Part shown: piece after piece, positions 63,133-64,000 of the stretch
How the letters are laid out: each line of letters starts with the position of its first letter
How positions within the stretch are numbered: position 1 is the first letter of the stretch
Assembly (NCBI RefSeq): GCF_000507185.2
Contig: NZ_AYTM02000002.1
Span: 3,131,001-3,195,000, forward strand
Direction: 5' to 3'
Origin: Pseudomonas syringae KCTC 12500
GTDB lineage: Bacteria > Pseudomonadota > Gammaproteobacteria > Pseudomonadales > Pseudomonadaceae
Length of the DNA: 64,000 nt
Notes under the pieces: model-generated
What the model saw: the letters and a program-made list of their open reading frames with translations, nothing else
Database searches by the model: none
Told to the model about the DNA's origin: nothing
Position numbers and translations under genes: made by a program

Positions 63133-63160
63133 TTGACAGATACAGAGGGCGCTGTAGAAT
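63133..63160 (+). promoter_or_regulatory. rrn promoter P3
   Basis: TTGACA (63133-63138), 16-bp spacer, TAGAAT (63155-63160), the same -10 and flanks (GCTGTAGAAT) as P2, so P2 and P3 look like a duplicated promoter module 120 bp apart. Confidence 0.85.
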
Positions 63161-63196
63161 GCGCGCCTCGGTTGAGACGAAAGGTCTTAACCAGCC

Positions 63197-63206
63197 GCTC
63201 TTTAAC
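63197..63206 (+). promoter_or_regulatory. rrn boxA antitermination site
   Basis: GCTCTTTAAC, the conserved boxA core bound by NusB-S10 in ribosomal RNA leaders, about 160 bp upstream of the mature 16S end. Confidence 0.8.
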
Positions 63207-63357
63207 AACTGAATCAAGCAATTCGTGTGGGTGCTTGTGGTGTCAGACTGAAGTCAACAGATTATCAGCAACCCAAGTTACTCCGCGAGAAATCAAAGAT
63301 GTAACCAACGATTGCTGAGCCAAGTTTAGGGTTTTCTCAAAACCCAGTTAGATGTTT

Positions 63358-64000
<643 letters not shown>

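Overview
The window is a 64 kb piece of a Pseudomonas chromosome, most probably of the P. syringae group. This rests on the Pseudomonas-type 5' part of a 16S rRNA gene at the right edge, on gene blocks shared in order with P. aeruginosa and P. syringae (bauR-bauA-bauC, cueR-copA, the RIO-kinase/thiolase region, the purine-deaminase cluster), and on several families of Pseudomonas extragenic palindromic repeats (REP). Coding density is high and GC is high. Two stretches, about 1-2700 and 50000-51650, are visibly more AT-rich and look acquired.

Region by region. At 1-2064 (minus strand) lies a DarTG-type toxin-antitoxin/phage-defence operon with an unusual order: a divergent DarT-like gene, a canonical darT, then darG, which runs off the left edge. 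All junctions are 4-bp ATGA overlaps. After a gene-free gap comes a LexA/CI-like repressor (2941-3672) with candidate operators. Housekeeping genes follow: ppa, mtfA and a DedA protein, then ethanolamine ammonia-lyase (eutBC) with the aldehyde dehydrogenase exaC, then mpl-ubiX-lipoprotein. At 14032-15711 a lipoprotein joins about a dozen MORN repeats to a caspase-like C13 peptidase. Next are lrgAB-like genes, a LON-substrate-binding protein, two paralogous DUF4136 lipoproteins, cmoM, a MazG-like protein, and a lipid module (MaoC, high-molecular-weight FabG, thiolase).

From 24.4 to 38.2 kb: a DUF726 hydrolase, a bile-acid-symporter-family transporter with a divergent AraC regulator, a RIO-type kinase, a tandem array of seven ~140-bp REP doublets, a copper module (cueR, copA, a small secreted protein, copZ) with two clear CueR boxes, an MFS exporter, a quinone-oxidoreductase-like enzyme with a divergent LysR regulator, and an ArsR-like regulator.

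From 38.3 to 55.3 kb runs a purine salvage and uptake region: adenine deaminase, a 2OG-Fe(II) oxygenase, a BMP-family binding protein, 8-oxoguanine deaminase, and the permease and ATPase genes that probably complete the BMP transporter. It is interrupted by fecBCDE-like iron uptake genes, a Ca2+/H+ antiporter, a MerR/SDR pair, and an AT-rich trio of unknown genes whose last member carries a BRCT domain. From 55.3 to 62.8 kb come a gene-free stretch with three perfect DnaA boxes, a YigZ protein, a RutR-like regulator with an NCS2 nucleobase permease, and the beta-alanine catabolic genes bauR/bauA/bauC. The last kilobase holds three stacked rrn promoters, boxA and the start of 16S rRNA.

How the genes connect: nucleobase permeases, deaminases and the BMP transporter form a nucleobase uptake and salvage theme. 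Pyrimidine breakdown yields beta-alanine, which BauA and BauC convert to acetyl-CoA. The strongest candidate for something under-described is the two-toxin darT-like/darT/darG operon, followed by the MORN-C13 lipoprotein, the DnaA-box cluster and the BRCT trio.
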